Assembly: GCF_003285015.1 (NCBI RefSeq)
Contig: NZ_QMFB01000017.1
Coordinates: forward strand, 124,001 to 188,000
Source: Paenibacillus contaminans
GTDB lineage: Bacteria; Bacillota; Bacilli; Paenibacillales; NBRC-103111
Length of the DNA stretch: 64,000 nt
Reading direction: 5' to 3'
In this document: piece by piece, positions 8,349-16,792 of the stretch
How the letters are laid out: every line of letters starts with the position of its first letter
Position numbering within the stretch: the stretch's first letter is position 1
The notes under the pieces: generated by a model
What the model was told of the DNA's origin: nothing
The model's database searches: none
What the model saw: the letters and a program-made list of their open reading frames with translations, nothing else
Made by a program: the position numbers and the translations under genes

Positions 8349-9233
8349 ATGCTTCATCGCATGACTGCAGGATACCGGATGTTTACCGTGCTGAACACGA
8401 TTTTTTTAGCCGGTTTGGCTTTTCTCTGCATGTTTCCGCTCATTCATATTTTAGCGGTCTCCTTTAGCTCTGCCTCGGCAGTCGCTGCCGGAGAGGTGAA
8501 ATTGTGGCCGGTCGATTTCACGGCTGTCGCTTATGAGAATGTATTCGGCAAGAAAGAGTACTTGACAGCATTTGCGGTTTCCGGCAAACGGATTGTACTG
8601 GGCACCCTTCTTAACATGGCGCTGACTGTGCTGCTTGCTTATCCGCTTTCTAAGGAAGCGCATCAGTTTCGCTGGAGAACTTTTTACGCCTGGTTTTTCG
8701 TTTTTACGATCCTCTTCAGCGGAGGGTTGATTCCTTGGTATATGGTAATCAAGGAGGTTGGCTTGCTGGATACGATTTGGGCACTCGTTATCCCTTCGGC
8801 GGTACCTGTGTTCAATGTGATTCTGATGCTCAATTTCTTCCGTGGACTGCCGAAGGAGCTGGAGGAGTCGGCGAAGATAGACGGAGCGGGTCACTTCACG
8901 ATCATGATGCGGATCATGGTTCCCTTATCGCTTCCTTCGCTGGCGACCGTGCTGCTTTTCTCCATGGTCGGTCATTGGAACAGCTGGTTTGACGGACTTA
9001 TTCTGATGAATAAGCCGGAGCATTATCCGCTGCAAAGCTTTCTGCAGACGATAGTCATTCAGTTGGATCCCCAGTTTCTTAGCTCGCAAGAGGCGGAAAT
9101 ACAGGCGCTGCTATCCGACCGCACGAGCCGGGCCGCACAAATTTTCGTTGCAGCATTTCCGATTCTGATTGTGTATCCGTTTTTGCAGCGTTTTTTCGTA
9201 AAAGGGATTGTACTGGGAAGCGTGAAGGAATAA
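8349..9233 (+). CDS. LplC-type ABC sugar permease
   Basis: This 294-residue second permease subunit belongs to the LplC/YtcP branch. The EAA loop ELEESAKIDGAGHF lies near residues 174-188, and the ending FVKGIVLGSVKE is typical of the branch. AAAGGGGGGATAGGC precedes the ATG. It forms the membrane channel with the gene at 7434 and is in the same operon as the putative hydrolase that follows. Confidence 0.92.
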   Translation: MLHRMTAGYRMFTVLNTIFLAGLAFLCMFPLIHILAVSFSSASAVAAGEVKLWPVDFTAVAYENVFGKKEYLTAFAVSGKRIVLGTLLNMALTVLLAYPLSKEAHQFRWRTFYAWFFVFTILFSGGLIPWYMVIKEVGLLDTIWALVIPSAVPVFNVILMLNFFRGLPKELEESAKIDGAGHFTIMMRIMVPLSLPSLATVLLFSMVGHWNSWFDGLILMNKPEHYPLQSFLQTIVIQLDPQFLSSQEAEIQALLSDRTSRAAQIFVAAFPILIVYPFLQRFFVKGIVLGSVKE

Positions 9234-9291
9234 GCGGCGATGAAAGACAGTTCACCTACTAAGAAAGCTGTTCAGTGAAAGGACGTATACT

Positions 9292-11352
9292 ATGTCGAGT
9301 GCTGAGTTTCAATTTGATCCTATCGTACCTTTTTTATTTGTTGTAAATAAGAAGAAAGAAATGCTTGCTGCCATGCGAAGATTAAAGCGGGAAGCGGGTA
9401 TTAAAAAATTCATCCTCGTTTTTCCTCAGTGGAACGGGGAGTCGAAGCTGCCGACAGCCATCCGCGCTTTTGAGAAATTCGGCGATCTGATGCTGGAAGT
9501 GCGGGAGCATCTGGCCGAGGATGGCATCGAAGTGGGATGGTGGTGTTCGCCCAGCTTATCCGTAGGACCCCAGCCTTTGAATGAACAGAAGCATCCCTTC
9601 CAAAAAATAATCGGTATTGACGGTGCTGCTTCAAGAACAGCGAATTGTCCATTGGATAAGAAATATATAGAGCTTTTAAGCGGCTATGTCCAAACGGTAG
9701 TGAAAAGGGGCCGCCCTCCTTTTGTGTTTTTTGAAGACGATTATGAAATCAGCAACCATGATGTGGTGAAGTTTGGCTGCTTCTGTCCTTTACACCTGAA
9801 GCGTTTTTCGGAACAAATAGGTCTTGGCAAGCCCTTATCCAGAGAAGAATTAGAAGCTATTTTTCGTCGTGGCGACGAGCTGTCCGCGGATTATCGCAAA
9901 ACGTGGGCGAGGCTGATGAAAGACTCGTTAGTGGAGCTTGCCGATGAAGTGCGGGCAGCTGTCGATGAGGTTGCACCGCAAACAAGGATGGCGCTATGTC
10001 AGCCCGGCACCTGCGACTTCGATGGAGATATAACGGAAGCAGTTGCCAGGGCTTTTGCTGGGAGCACGAGACCGCTCGTTCGTTTATTTGGCAGTGATTA
10101 CAATAGCGATGCGGCGAATAATTTCCCCGGCCTGAGCTTTCATTTCCTGCATTCCAAGCAGACGTTAAGTAACGATCTGGAGCTGATCCATGAATCGGAT
10201 CCCTATCCGCATTCCCGCTTCTTTTTCTCGGCGGCAAAGCTGCGATCATTAATCACATTGGCTATGTTTTACGGCTTTGACGGATCGCAAACGTATGTGA
10301 CGCAATATACGGACGGACCTCTGGAGGAAGAAGGATACTTCACGATGGTAGGCCAAAGCAGAGCGTTCTTCTCCGGGCTGAGGCGTTCGGTTGCCGATTT
10401 CCATATGGCAGGTCCACGGATTTTATACCGCCCGTTTGCGCATGCTTATCGTCCGATCGTCGGCAACCGGGCTCCTAATGTTGTAGCGCCCGCCTGGGCT
10501 TCTGTTCTGGGAAGGTTCGGGATCCCTTATTCGATAAAATCGGAGGCAGGGCCTGTCATGGTCTGCGGGGAGGACATTCTGGATCTATCCAAGGATGAGC
10601 TGATGGAGCTATTCAAAGGCGGGGTTTTCCTTGACGGTTTGGCGGCTTTCTATCTTTGCAAGAACGGGTATGGCGATTTAATCGGGGCTGAGGTGACGAA
10701 TCCGGAAGGCACGTTTAGCGACAGTATTGGCTATGAGCGGCTGACAGAGCTTACACCATGGAGGGAGCATACGGAAGGGGAAAGGATGTATTATACGAAC
10801 TTGGCCGTTACTGTTCATCAAGACTCCCTTGTATTTAGGATCGGGGATCTGAACGAATCAGCTCAGGTATTGTCTGAGTTTGTAGATGAGTTTGACCAAG
10901 CGGTTGCGCCATCGACCGTTCTCTTTACGAACCGGCTGGGGGGCCGCGTGGCGATTAATGCCTATAACCTGCATCTTAACAGCTCCGCATCTATTTATAA
11001 TTACAAGCGGAAAGAGCAGTTCAGGGGCATCATCGAATGGCTGGCGGACAAGAAATTGCCTGTTTATGCAGATAAGGACCCGAATGTTTTTGTCAGTGCT
11101 CAGGAGCATCAAGAATCAGGCGATAAAATGGTTGCTGTCTTTAACATGAGTTTGGATCCTATGCCGCAGTTGACCCTCATGATCGATGCTTTATGGAAGA
11201 AAAAATATGCTTATTGCTTGGATGATGACGGGGAGTGGATATCCTTAGATATCAAATGGACATTAGAATCGAACAAGTTCAAGGCTGAAATTTCACGTTC
11301 ATGTTCGACCTTGCATCCTTTGGTACTGCGGTTTACAGATCAACAAATCTAA
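9292..11352 (+). CDS. Putative glycoside hydrolase, family not recognised
   Basis: This 686-residue protein has no signal peptide or membrane segment, so it is probably cytoplasmic and acts on imported oligosaccharides. The first 400 residues look like a TIM barrel: alternating strands such as KKFILVF, a GWWCSP segment, then FVFFEDDYEI, whose acidic cluster could be catalytic, followed by a FGCFCPLHLKRF cysteine pair of the kind seen in several sugar-hydrolase superfamilies. The C-terminal part (about 590-686) resembles a beta-sandwich. I cannot name a family. Position as last gene of the importer operon supports a role in sugar processing. Partial resemblance in style, not alignment, exists to the gene at 62478. 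Confidence 0.6.
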   Translation: MSSAEFQFDPIVPFLFVVNKKKEMLAAMRRLKREAGIKKFILVFPQWNGESKLPTAIRAFEKFGDLMLEVREHLAEDGIEVGWWCSPSLSVGPQPLNEQKHPFQKIIGIDGAASRTANCPLDKKYIELLSGYVQTVVKRGRPPFVFFEDDYEISNHDVVKFGCFCPLHLKRFSEQIGLGKPLSREELEAIFRRGDELSADYRKTWARLMKDSLVELADEVRAAVDEVAPQTRMALCQPGTCDFDGDITEAVARAFAGSTRPLVRLFGSDYNSDAANNFPGLSFHFLHSKQTLSNDLELIHESDPYPHSRFFFSAAKLRSLITLAMFYGFDGSQTYVTQYTDGPLEEEGYFTMVGQSRAFFSGLRRSVADFHMAGPRILYRPFAHAYRPIVGNRAPNVVAPAWASVLGRFGIPYSIKSEAGPVMVCGEDILDLSKDELMELFKGGVFLDGLAAFYLCKNGYGDLIGAEVTNPEGTFSDSIGYERLTELTPWREHTEGERMYYTNLAVTVHQDSLVFRIGDLNESAQVLSEFVDEFDQAVAPSTVLFTNRLGGRVAINAYNLHLNSSASIYNYKRKEQFRGIIEWLADKKLPVYADKDPNVFVSAQEHQESGDKMVAVFNMSLDPMPQLTLMIDALWKKKYAYCLDDDGEWISLDIKWTLESNKFKAEISRSCSTLHPLVLRFTDQQI

Positions 11353-11380
11353 TCATATTTTGTATGAGGGGAGGTGATCA

Positions 11381-11409
11381 AGCAAAGTAAATGGACTGTC
11401 TACTTTGCT
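11381..11409 (+). other. Perfect 9-bp hairpin before the SLH/beta-propeller gene
   Basis: AGCAAAGTA (11381-11389) and TACTTTGCT (11401-11409) pair perfectly around an 11-base loop. No T-run follows, so it is not a standard terminator. It overlaps the start of the possible small reading frame at 11391. Confidence 0.45.
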
Positions 11410-11480
11410 CGGCATGGTCTACGGAAGAAATGGAAGGGTACATGGTATCCGAATTTGTAGAAGGAAGTGGTGATGTATGA
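11391..11480 (+). CDS. Possible 29-residue coupled leader peptide
   Basis: An ATG at 11391, downstream of a strong GGGGAGGTGAT (11368-11378, spacing longer than ideal), opens a 29-codon frame containing MDCLLCSAW. Its TGA overlaps the next gene's start as ATGA, the classic translational-coupling arrangement. The start codon would lie in the loop of the hairpin at 11381-11409, so folding could hide it. There is no homology evidence; it may be chance. Confidence 0.25.
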   Translation: MDCLLCSAWSTEEMEGYMVSEFVEGSGDV

Positions 11481-14400
11481 AAGTTCAAACAACATTGTTC
11501 CTTAAAGTTTTTGTGATCATCGTTTGTGTAAGCGCATTCTTTTCCTTTGGAACGTCAAATTCATCCCGAATTGAGGCTGCCCCCTCCTTCATAAGCAAGA
11601 CAGCATCTGTGGGAAAAGGTCCTCATAGTATGGCCCTGAATCCGCTGACCGATAGGTACTACGTAGCCAATGTAGACAGTGACAATGTAACCTTTATGGA
11701 AGACAACGAGAACGGTGTCGTTACTCTGGCTACGGTGGCTGTGGGATCAACTCCATATGCTGTGGCAGTCAATCCGCTTACTAATAAAATCTACGTGGCC
11801 AATGTGGATAGCGACAATGTCACGATCATCGACGGAGCGACCAACAGTACCGCCACGGTGCCGGCAGGAACAAAGCCATTTGCGATAGCGGTCAATCCGG
11901 TGACGAACAAAATCTACATAGCGAACATCGGCAGTAATAATGTAACGGTGATTGATGGGGATACGAACGAAACTATAACGATCGCTGCCGGCGAAAGTCC
12001 GTTTGCTGTGGCCGTAAACTCATTGACGAACAAAATTTATATTGCCAACGTAGATAGCGATAATGTAACGGTGATTGATGGAGCAAGCCACATGACCGTT
12101 ACGGTTCCCGCAGGAGCGGGGCCAAATGCGCTGGCCGTAAACCCGTTAACAGGCACGATTTACGTGGCAAACTTTTACGGCAACAACGTCACTGCAATTG
12201 ACGGAACAACGGGAGACACCTCTACGATACCGACAGGTATAACCCCGAATGCAGTAGCGGTTAATGAGGCAACAGGAAAAATCTACGTTGCGAACGACAG
12301 CAGCAACAATGTGACGGTGATTGACGGTTTGAATCTTAGCACCTCGACCGTATCCACAGGTATGGCTCCTAATGCACTTGCTGTTCATTCGGCTGCGAAC
12401 AAAATCTACGTGGCTAATTATGACAGTCATGATGTGACGGTGATTGACGGAGTCGATCATATGACCTCAACGATTGCGGTTGGAACGAATCCGATTGCCT
12501 TGGCGTTCAATTCGGGGACGAATAAGATTTATGTGGCCAATTTCAATAGTGATGATATGACGATTATCGAGGTAGAGGGAGAGCATCAGGCAACGAATGC
12601 GGATTTGGGCACCTTAGCCCTGAGTGCGGGAAGTCTTAGTCCGGCGTTTGCTCCGAATATGACCAGTTACACCGTTCATGTAGAGCATGCGATTTCACAA
12701 ATGACGGTCACAGCGTCAACCTACGATCCGGCTGCGAGCCTATCCGTAACTGGACAGGTATACGGAAGCAGTATGTCACTTCCAGTGGATCTTCAGATCG
12801 GGGCGAATGTGCTGCCGATTGTCGTGCAGGAAGCGGGGGGAACAGCGAGCAAGACGTATACGATCACGATTTATCGCGCCGATGCCGATAATCCCGAGCA
12901 GCCTGTGCGATCTTCCAACGCCGAATTGAGTCAATTGATGGTGAGTACGGGGACCTTCCAGCCGGCATTTGCTCCGGGTACATCCGCCTATACGATGGAT
13001 GTCGGCAATGCGGTCTCGAGCGTCAGTGTCACTGCAGTCACCTATGACACGGCTGCCACGATGCGGATCAACGGTCAACAACACGGCAGCGGTATACCGT
13101 TTCTGATTAGCCTGCAGACAGGATCGAGCCTAGTGTCGATTGCTACGACCGCTGAAGACGGTGTGTCCAAACGAACGTACACCTTGACTGTAAACCGCGA
13201 AGGGATTGGCTCGCCGTATAATCCTGATGCAAGCAGCACGCCAATCGTGTCTAAGCCGGATTCGGACGATGTAGCGGAAGGCTCGAACGGCGTGACCTTG
13301 GGCAGCGGGGCGGCAACGGTAACGACCGGGAAGTCGGAGACCGGGAAACCGATGGTCACTGTGATGCTGCATGCCGACGCGCTAACGAAAGCATTCGGAA
13401 AGCTGGCAGGGAAAGCGACGAGTGCACAAACCATTTCGTTTGCCGTGACGGGTACGGATGCGATTCGGAGGGTAGGAATTCCGGCCCAAGCGCTCAAGGC
13501 AGCGGCGGGTACAACCCCGAATGCCGTTCTGTCCATCAAGACAGGCAACGCCAGTTATAACCTGCCGATAAATTTGCCTACTCTTACCGCCATCCTGGAA
13601 CAACTTGGCGACGAGCTGGAACATGCTGCCGTATATGTGACCATGGAAACCGTAACAGGCGATACTGCGGGGCAAATAACAGAACAAGCGAAAAAGGCCG
13701 GTGTGCGGTTAATCGGTGATAGGATCGATTTCACCCTGACTGTAGAGGCGAAGGAACGCAATCAAACGATTTCCGGCTTTGGTCATACTTATGTAACAAG
13801 AAGCATTCGGATTGCCGAAACGATAGATCCGGCGCAAGCGACGGCGGTTATGGTTGATTACCATTCGGGCAGCATGGCATTTGTACCTTCCTTCTTCATC
13901 ACAACTGCAGGCGGCGAAACTTTCGTTACCATCCTACACCCGGGAAACGGCCTGTATGCTGTGGTCCAATCCCGGAAGTCATTTGCCGATGTGCATGAGC
14001 ATTGGGCAAAATCGGATGTGGAGCTGCTTGCATCAAAGCTCATTGTGAACGGCAAAACCGAAACAAGCTTTGCGCCTGAACATGATGTCACGCGTGCCGA
14101 GTTCGTGAGCCTTATTATTCGTGCACTTGGCCTTAAGGAAAACAAGGCCGATTCGAAGCCGCTCAACGATATCGCTCCATCCGACTGGTTCGCAGGTGCG
14201 GTTGGCGCTGCGTTACAGGCGCAACTGATTAGCGGGTTTGATGACGGTTCTTTCCGGCCTAATGAAAAGATAACAAGAGAGCAAATGGCAGTCATCGTTG
14301 CAGGAGCGCTGTCTTTTGCAGGGGGGTCAGCTGATGTTGTCGGCAAGCAACATTCGCTGCTGGCCGCTTTCGAGGATAAAGCCGAAATTAACGCCTGGGC

Positions 14401-14545
14401 GAAGGTGCCAGCTGCACAAGTCGTTCAAGCCGGTATCATGACGGGGGTAACGGACAACCATTTTGTTCCTGGGCAAGCAGCAACCCGCGCAGAAGCGGCT
14501 GTTGTAGTGAAACGGCTGCTGCAAGCTGTTGAATTTATCAATTAG
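11477..14545 (+). CDS. Surface protein: YVTN-type beta-propeller, cadherin-like domains, three SLH repeats
   Basis: This 1022-residue exported protein starts with a signal peptide (about 1-34). Residues about 45-366 hold eight repeats of roughly 42 residues with the core NKIYVANxxSDNVTVIDG, the YVTN/NHL-like blade pattern. Two cadherin-like beta-sandwich domains follow (about 375-472 and 479-573; each starts with the LxxLxxSxGxLxPAFxPxxxxYTxxV pattern). A linker of about 250 residues comes next, then three SLH repeats (about 835-1022) that bind pyruvylated wall polymer. It should sit on the cell surface and may bind carbohydrate or protein. It lies directly after the first importer operon. 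Confidence 0.9.
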   Translation: MKVQTTLFLKVFVIIVCVSAFFSFGTSNSSRIEAAPSFISKTASVGKGPHSMALNPLTDRYYVANVDSDNVTFMEDNENGVVTLATVAVGSTPYAVAVNPLTNKIYVANVDSDNVTIIDGATNSTATVPAGTKPFAIAVNPVTNKIYIANIGSNNVTVIDGDTNETITIAAGESPFAVAVNSLTNKIYIANVDSDNVTVIDGASHMTVTVPAGAGPNALAVNPLTGTIYVANFYGNNVTAIDGTTGDTSTIPTGITPNAVAVNEATGKIYVANDSSNNVTVIDGLNLSTSTVSTGMAPNALAVHSAANKIYVANYDSHDVTVIDGVDHMTSTIAVGTNPIALAFNSGTNKIYVANFNSDDMTIIEVEGEHQATNADLGTLALSAGSLSPAFAPNMTSYTVHVEHAISQMTVTASTYDPAASLSVTGQVYGSSMSLPVDLQIGANVLPIVVQEAGGTASKTYTITIYRADADNPEQPVRSSNAELSQLMVSTGTFQPAFAPGTSAYTMDVGNAVSSVSVTAVTYDTAATMRINGQQHGSGIPFLISLQTGSSLVSIATTAEDGVSKRTYTLTVNREGIGSPYNPDASSTPIVSKPDSDDVAEGSNGVTLGSGAATVTTGKSETGKPMVTVMLHADALTKAFGKLAGKATSAQTISFAVTGTDAIRRVGIPAQALKAAAGTTPNAVLSIKTGNASYNLPINLPTLTAILEQLGDELEHAAVYVTMETVTGDTAGQITEQAKKAGVRLIGDRIDFTLTVEAKERNQTISGFGHTYVTRSIRIAETIDPAQATAVMVDYHSGSMAFVPSFFITTAGGETFVTILHPGNGLYAVVQSRKSFADVHEHWAKSDVELLASKLIVNGKTETSFAPEHDVTRAEFVSLIIRALGLKENKADSKPLNDIAPSDWFAGAVGAALQAQLISGFDDGSFRPNEKITREQMAVIVAGALSFAGGSADVVGKQHSLLAAFEDKAEINAWAKVPAAQVVQAGIMTGVTDNHFVPGQAATRAEAAVVVKRLLQAVEFIN

Positions 14546-14589
14546 CGAACATTGGAATTTCAATTGAACTCAAAATGGAGGAATGAAGC

Positions 14590-16506
14590 ATGTCGGAAGA
14601 GAAAGAAAAGGCAGATCCGCAACATCAAGGACAGGGAAGCAGCATACTCAGCAGAAGGAAGATGCTGGCGTCATTGGGGATGGCGGGGGCAGCATTGGCC
14701 TCGATGGGTGTCGTAAACGGTACGATATCGAGGGCTTTCGCCGATTCTGCAGATAGTCGGACAAAAGTAAAAGATTTGATGCAGATGAATTTGGTCGTAT
14801 CGACCACCATTGCAGAATTGCGTGCGCTGAATCACCCAGATCCGAATACCTTGTACTATGTGACGGACTCGGGTCAAGAAGGGATGTTCCAGGTGGATAG
14901 GTTGGATACCAGCTCAGCCGATAACTTAGGAACGATTCTCGTTTCCGTCTCAGGCGCTCGTTTCAAGAGAATTTTTGACGGGGGCGTTCATGTTAGCTGG
15001 TTTGGTGCAAAGGGGGACGGGGCAACGGACGATACCGACGCTATTCAAAATGCAGTTACTGCGCACAATACGATTGTATTTCCCGAACCGAAAGTCTCCT
15101 ACCGGTCAAGACAATGGTTTATCCCGGATAACAAGACTCTGATAGGTATAGGCCGTAATGTGAAAATAGATTTGTTTGGAACACAATTCCCATACCTGGA
15201 TATTGGGAGTCATACGTACATTGAAAATATCAAGTTTTATAGTTTACATGACGATTTGGAATGGAATCGTACGGATATCAGAAACCGAACGGACGTAACT
15301 CTCAAAAACTGCCATTTCGAGGGTTTCAGACACAATAGACCGCCGGCATTTGCCAATGCCTGGGGAATTCACTTGGTGGGATGCAGAAATATCCTGATCG
15401 AGAATTGTTCTTTCGAGAACAACACGCAATCCGATATCGCAATTACTCAAGACAATGAAAATCTGAGGATCATTAACGCAAGCGGGAGTGCCTTGCATCT
15501 GGATATGGAGCCCAATGATGCTACGCCCGTCAGGAACGTCTTAATTTCCGGGGGTAAGTATCATATCATCGACTTGCTTGAAGACGATATGCTGGGAATC
15601 AGCTGTAATGCGGTAAAAGTTGAAAATTGTATTATTGATACGCTTATTTACGATGGGGCGACGGTTGAGTTCAGCAACTGCGTGATTAATAACATAGAGG
15701 AACAACCGGTGTCCGTAGTTAACATGGGATGTGTCGATTTTCGCGATTGCGTGTCCATTGGCAAGAATTTGATCCCTGACCCGCATCTATTCAGTTTGAG
15801 TTATAGTAATGTTAATGCCTATTGGAATTTGGAATATTCGACAGTTCCTTTAGATCATTCGTATACGAGAATCAACGACACAACATATGGAAGGATGCTG
15901 CGTCTAAATCCAACTCATACCAACGGAGTCGTATTGGTAAAAAATGAAAAGGCCTTTGATATCGGTGAGGCCAAAAAACTCGTGCTTTTTTGCACTTCAC
16001 GAGCGGTTCATGGGGGAGCAAACCAAGGCTGGACCGGAAGGCATATTGAAGTCTTTTACTTGAATGCTGCGGATGGAGAAATATCTTCGATAGAGTGCGC
16101 GCTCAATCGGGGTCCACGCGATACAACGACTGTTTTTAATACAGAAGGCATTGTTCTCACGCCGCCGGCCAATACGAAGAAAGTCAAAATAAGAATTAGG
16201 AACGGAAGTCAATACTCTACGAATTCCATAGATATTTCAACGGTTACTTTACATGAAATACGTTTCGTTCCCGGCAAAGAAGGTAAATCCGGCGATTATA
16301 AGGAACTGCATCGGATCATTGACGGCAAAATGAAATGGGATAAGGCTTTGGAGGCACCAAGAGCGGGTGTTTATTACACCAATTACGAGGTGGGAGATGA
16401 GGTTATGCTCCCTCCCCAAGCAGGCTCGCCGCTTGGCTATATTTGTACGCAGGCGGGTACTCCAGGAACATGGCAGCCTTATGGTAATATCGGCGGGAAT
16501 GTTTGA
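14590..16506 (+). CDS. Tat-exported pectate-lyase-superfamily beta-helix protein
   Basis: This 638-residue protein has a twin-arginine signal (SRRKML, Arg22-Arg23) with a hydrophobic stretch ending AFA near residue 51. A module of about 85 residues, with PDPNTLYYVTDSGQEG, precedes the FGAKGDGATDDTDAIQ motif (near 139) that opens pectate-lyase-superfamily right-handed beta-helices. The helix runs to about 420, then a beta-sandwich, and the ending GYICTQAGTPGTW resembles the tips of tail-fibre-like proteins. A paralogue with the same layout is at 50666-52645. It may be a polysaccharide lyase or hydrolase; catalytic residues cannot be assigned. GGAGGAATGAAGC precedes the start, and a terminator follows. 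Confidence 0.85.
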   Translation: MSEEKEKADPQHQGQGSSILSRRKMLASLGMAGAALASMGVVNGTISRAFADSADSRTKVKDLMQMNLVVSTTIAELRALNHPDPNTLYYVTDSGQEGMFQVDRLDTSSADNLGTILVSVSGARFKRIFDGGVHVSWFGAKGDGATDDTDAIQNAVTAHNTIVFPEPKVSYRSRQWFIPDNKTLIGIGRNVKIDLFGTQFPYLDIGSHTYIENIKFYSLHDDLEWNRTDIRNRTDVTLKNCHFEGFRHNRPPAFANAWGIHLVGCRNILIENCSFENNTQSDIAITQDNENLRIINASGSALHLDMEPNDATPVRNVLISGGKYHIIDLLEDDMLGISCNAVKVENCIIDTLIYDGATVEFSNCVINNIEEQPVSVVNMGCVDFRDCVSIGKNLIPDPHLFSLSYSNVNAYWNLEYSTVPLDHSYTRINDTTYGRMLRLNPTHTNGVVLVKNEKAFDIGEAKKLVLFCTSRAVHGGANQGWTGRHIEVFYLNAADGEISSIECALNRGPRDTTTVFNTEGIVLTPPANTKKVKIRIRNGSQYSTNSIDISTVTLHEIRFVPGKEGKSGDYKELHRIIDGKMKWDKALEAPRAGVYYTNYEVGDEVMLPPQAGSPLGYICTQAGTPGTWQPYGNIGGNV

Positions 16507-16543
16507 GCTATGCGATAATTTATTTAACTAGTCACTGAAATTG

Positions 16544-16586
16544 AACCCTACTTTCCCAAGCATTGTGCTGGGTAGTAGGGTTTTTC
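16544..16586 (+). terminator. Rho-independent terminator after the Tat/beta-helix gene
   Basis: AACCCTACT (16544-16552) pairs with AGTAGGGTT (16574-16582), with further CCCA/TGGG pairing inside, and T-rich sequence follows. Confidence 0.85.
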
Positions 16587-16742
16587 TGATAAAAGGAGCC
16601 TTGGAACATATCCTTACCAGATGCCTCGGTTCTATATTTGAACTCCTGCAAGTTGCTAGAATCCGGGCACATCACAGGCGTTAAGGCAAGAAGTGGGTTT
16701 CACCTAAGCGCCTGCACATTTTTGCCCACTAACAAAGAAGGG

Positions 16743-16787
16743 AAACCGAAGAAGGAACATACGGAATGTGAAAGTATTCCTCGGTTT
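16743..16787. terminator. Possible terminator between convergent genes
   Basis: AAACCGA...GGAA (from 16743) can pair with TTCC-TCGGTTTTT (to about 16787) with a four-base bulge. It lies between the convergent genes ending at 16506 and 16793. The T-run favours the plus strand. The remaining bases 16587-16742 show nothing further. Confidence 0.35.
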
Positions 16788-16792
16788 TTCCG

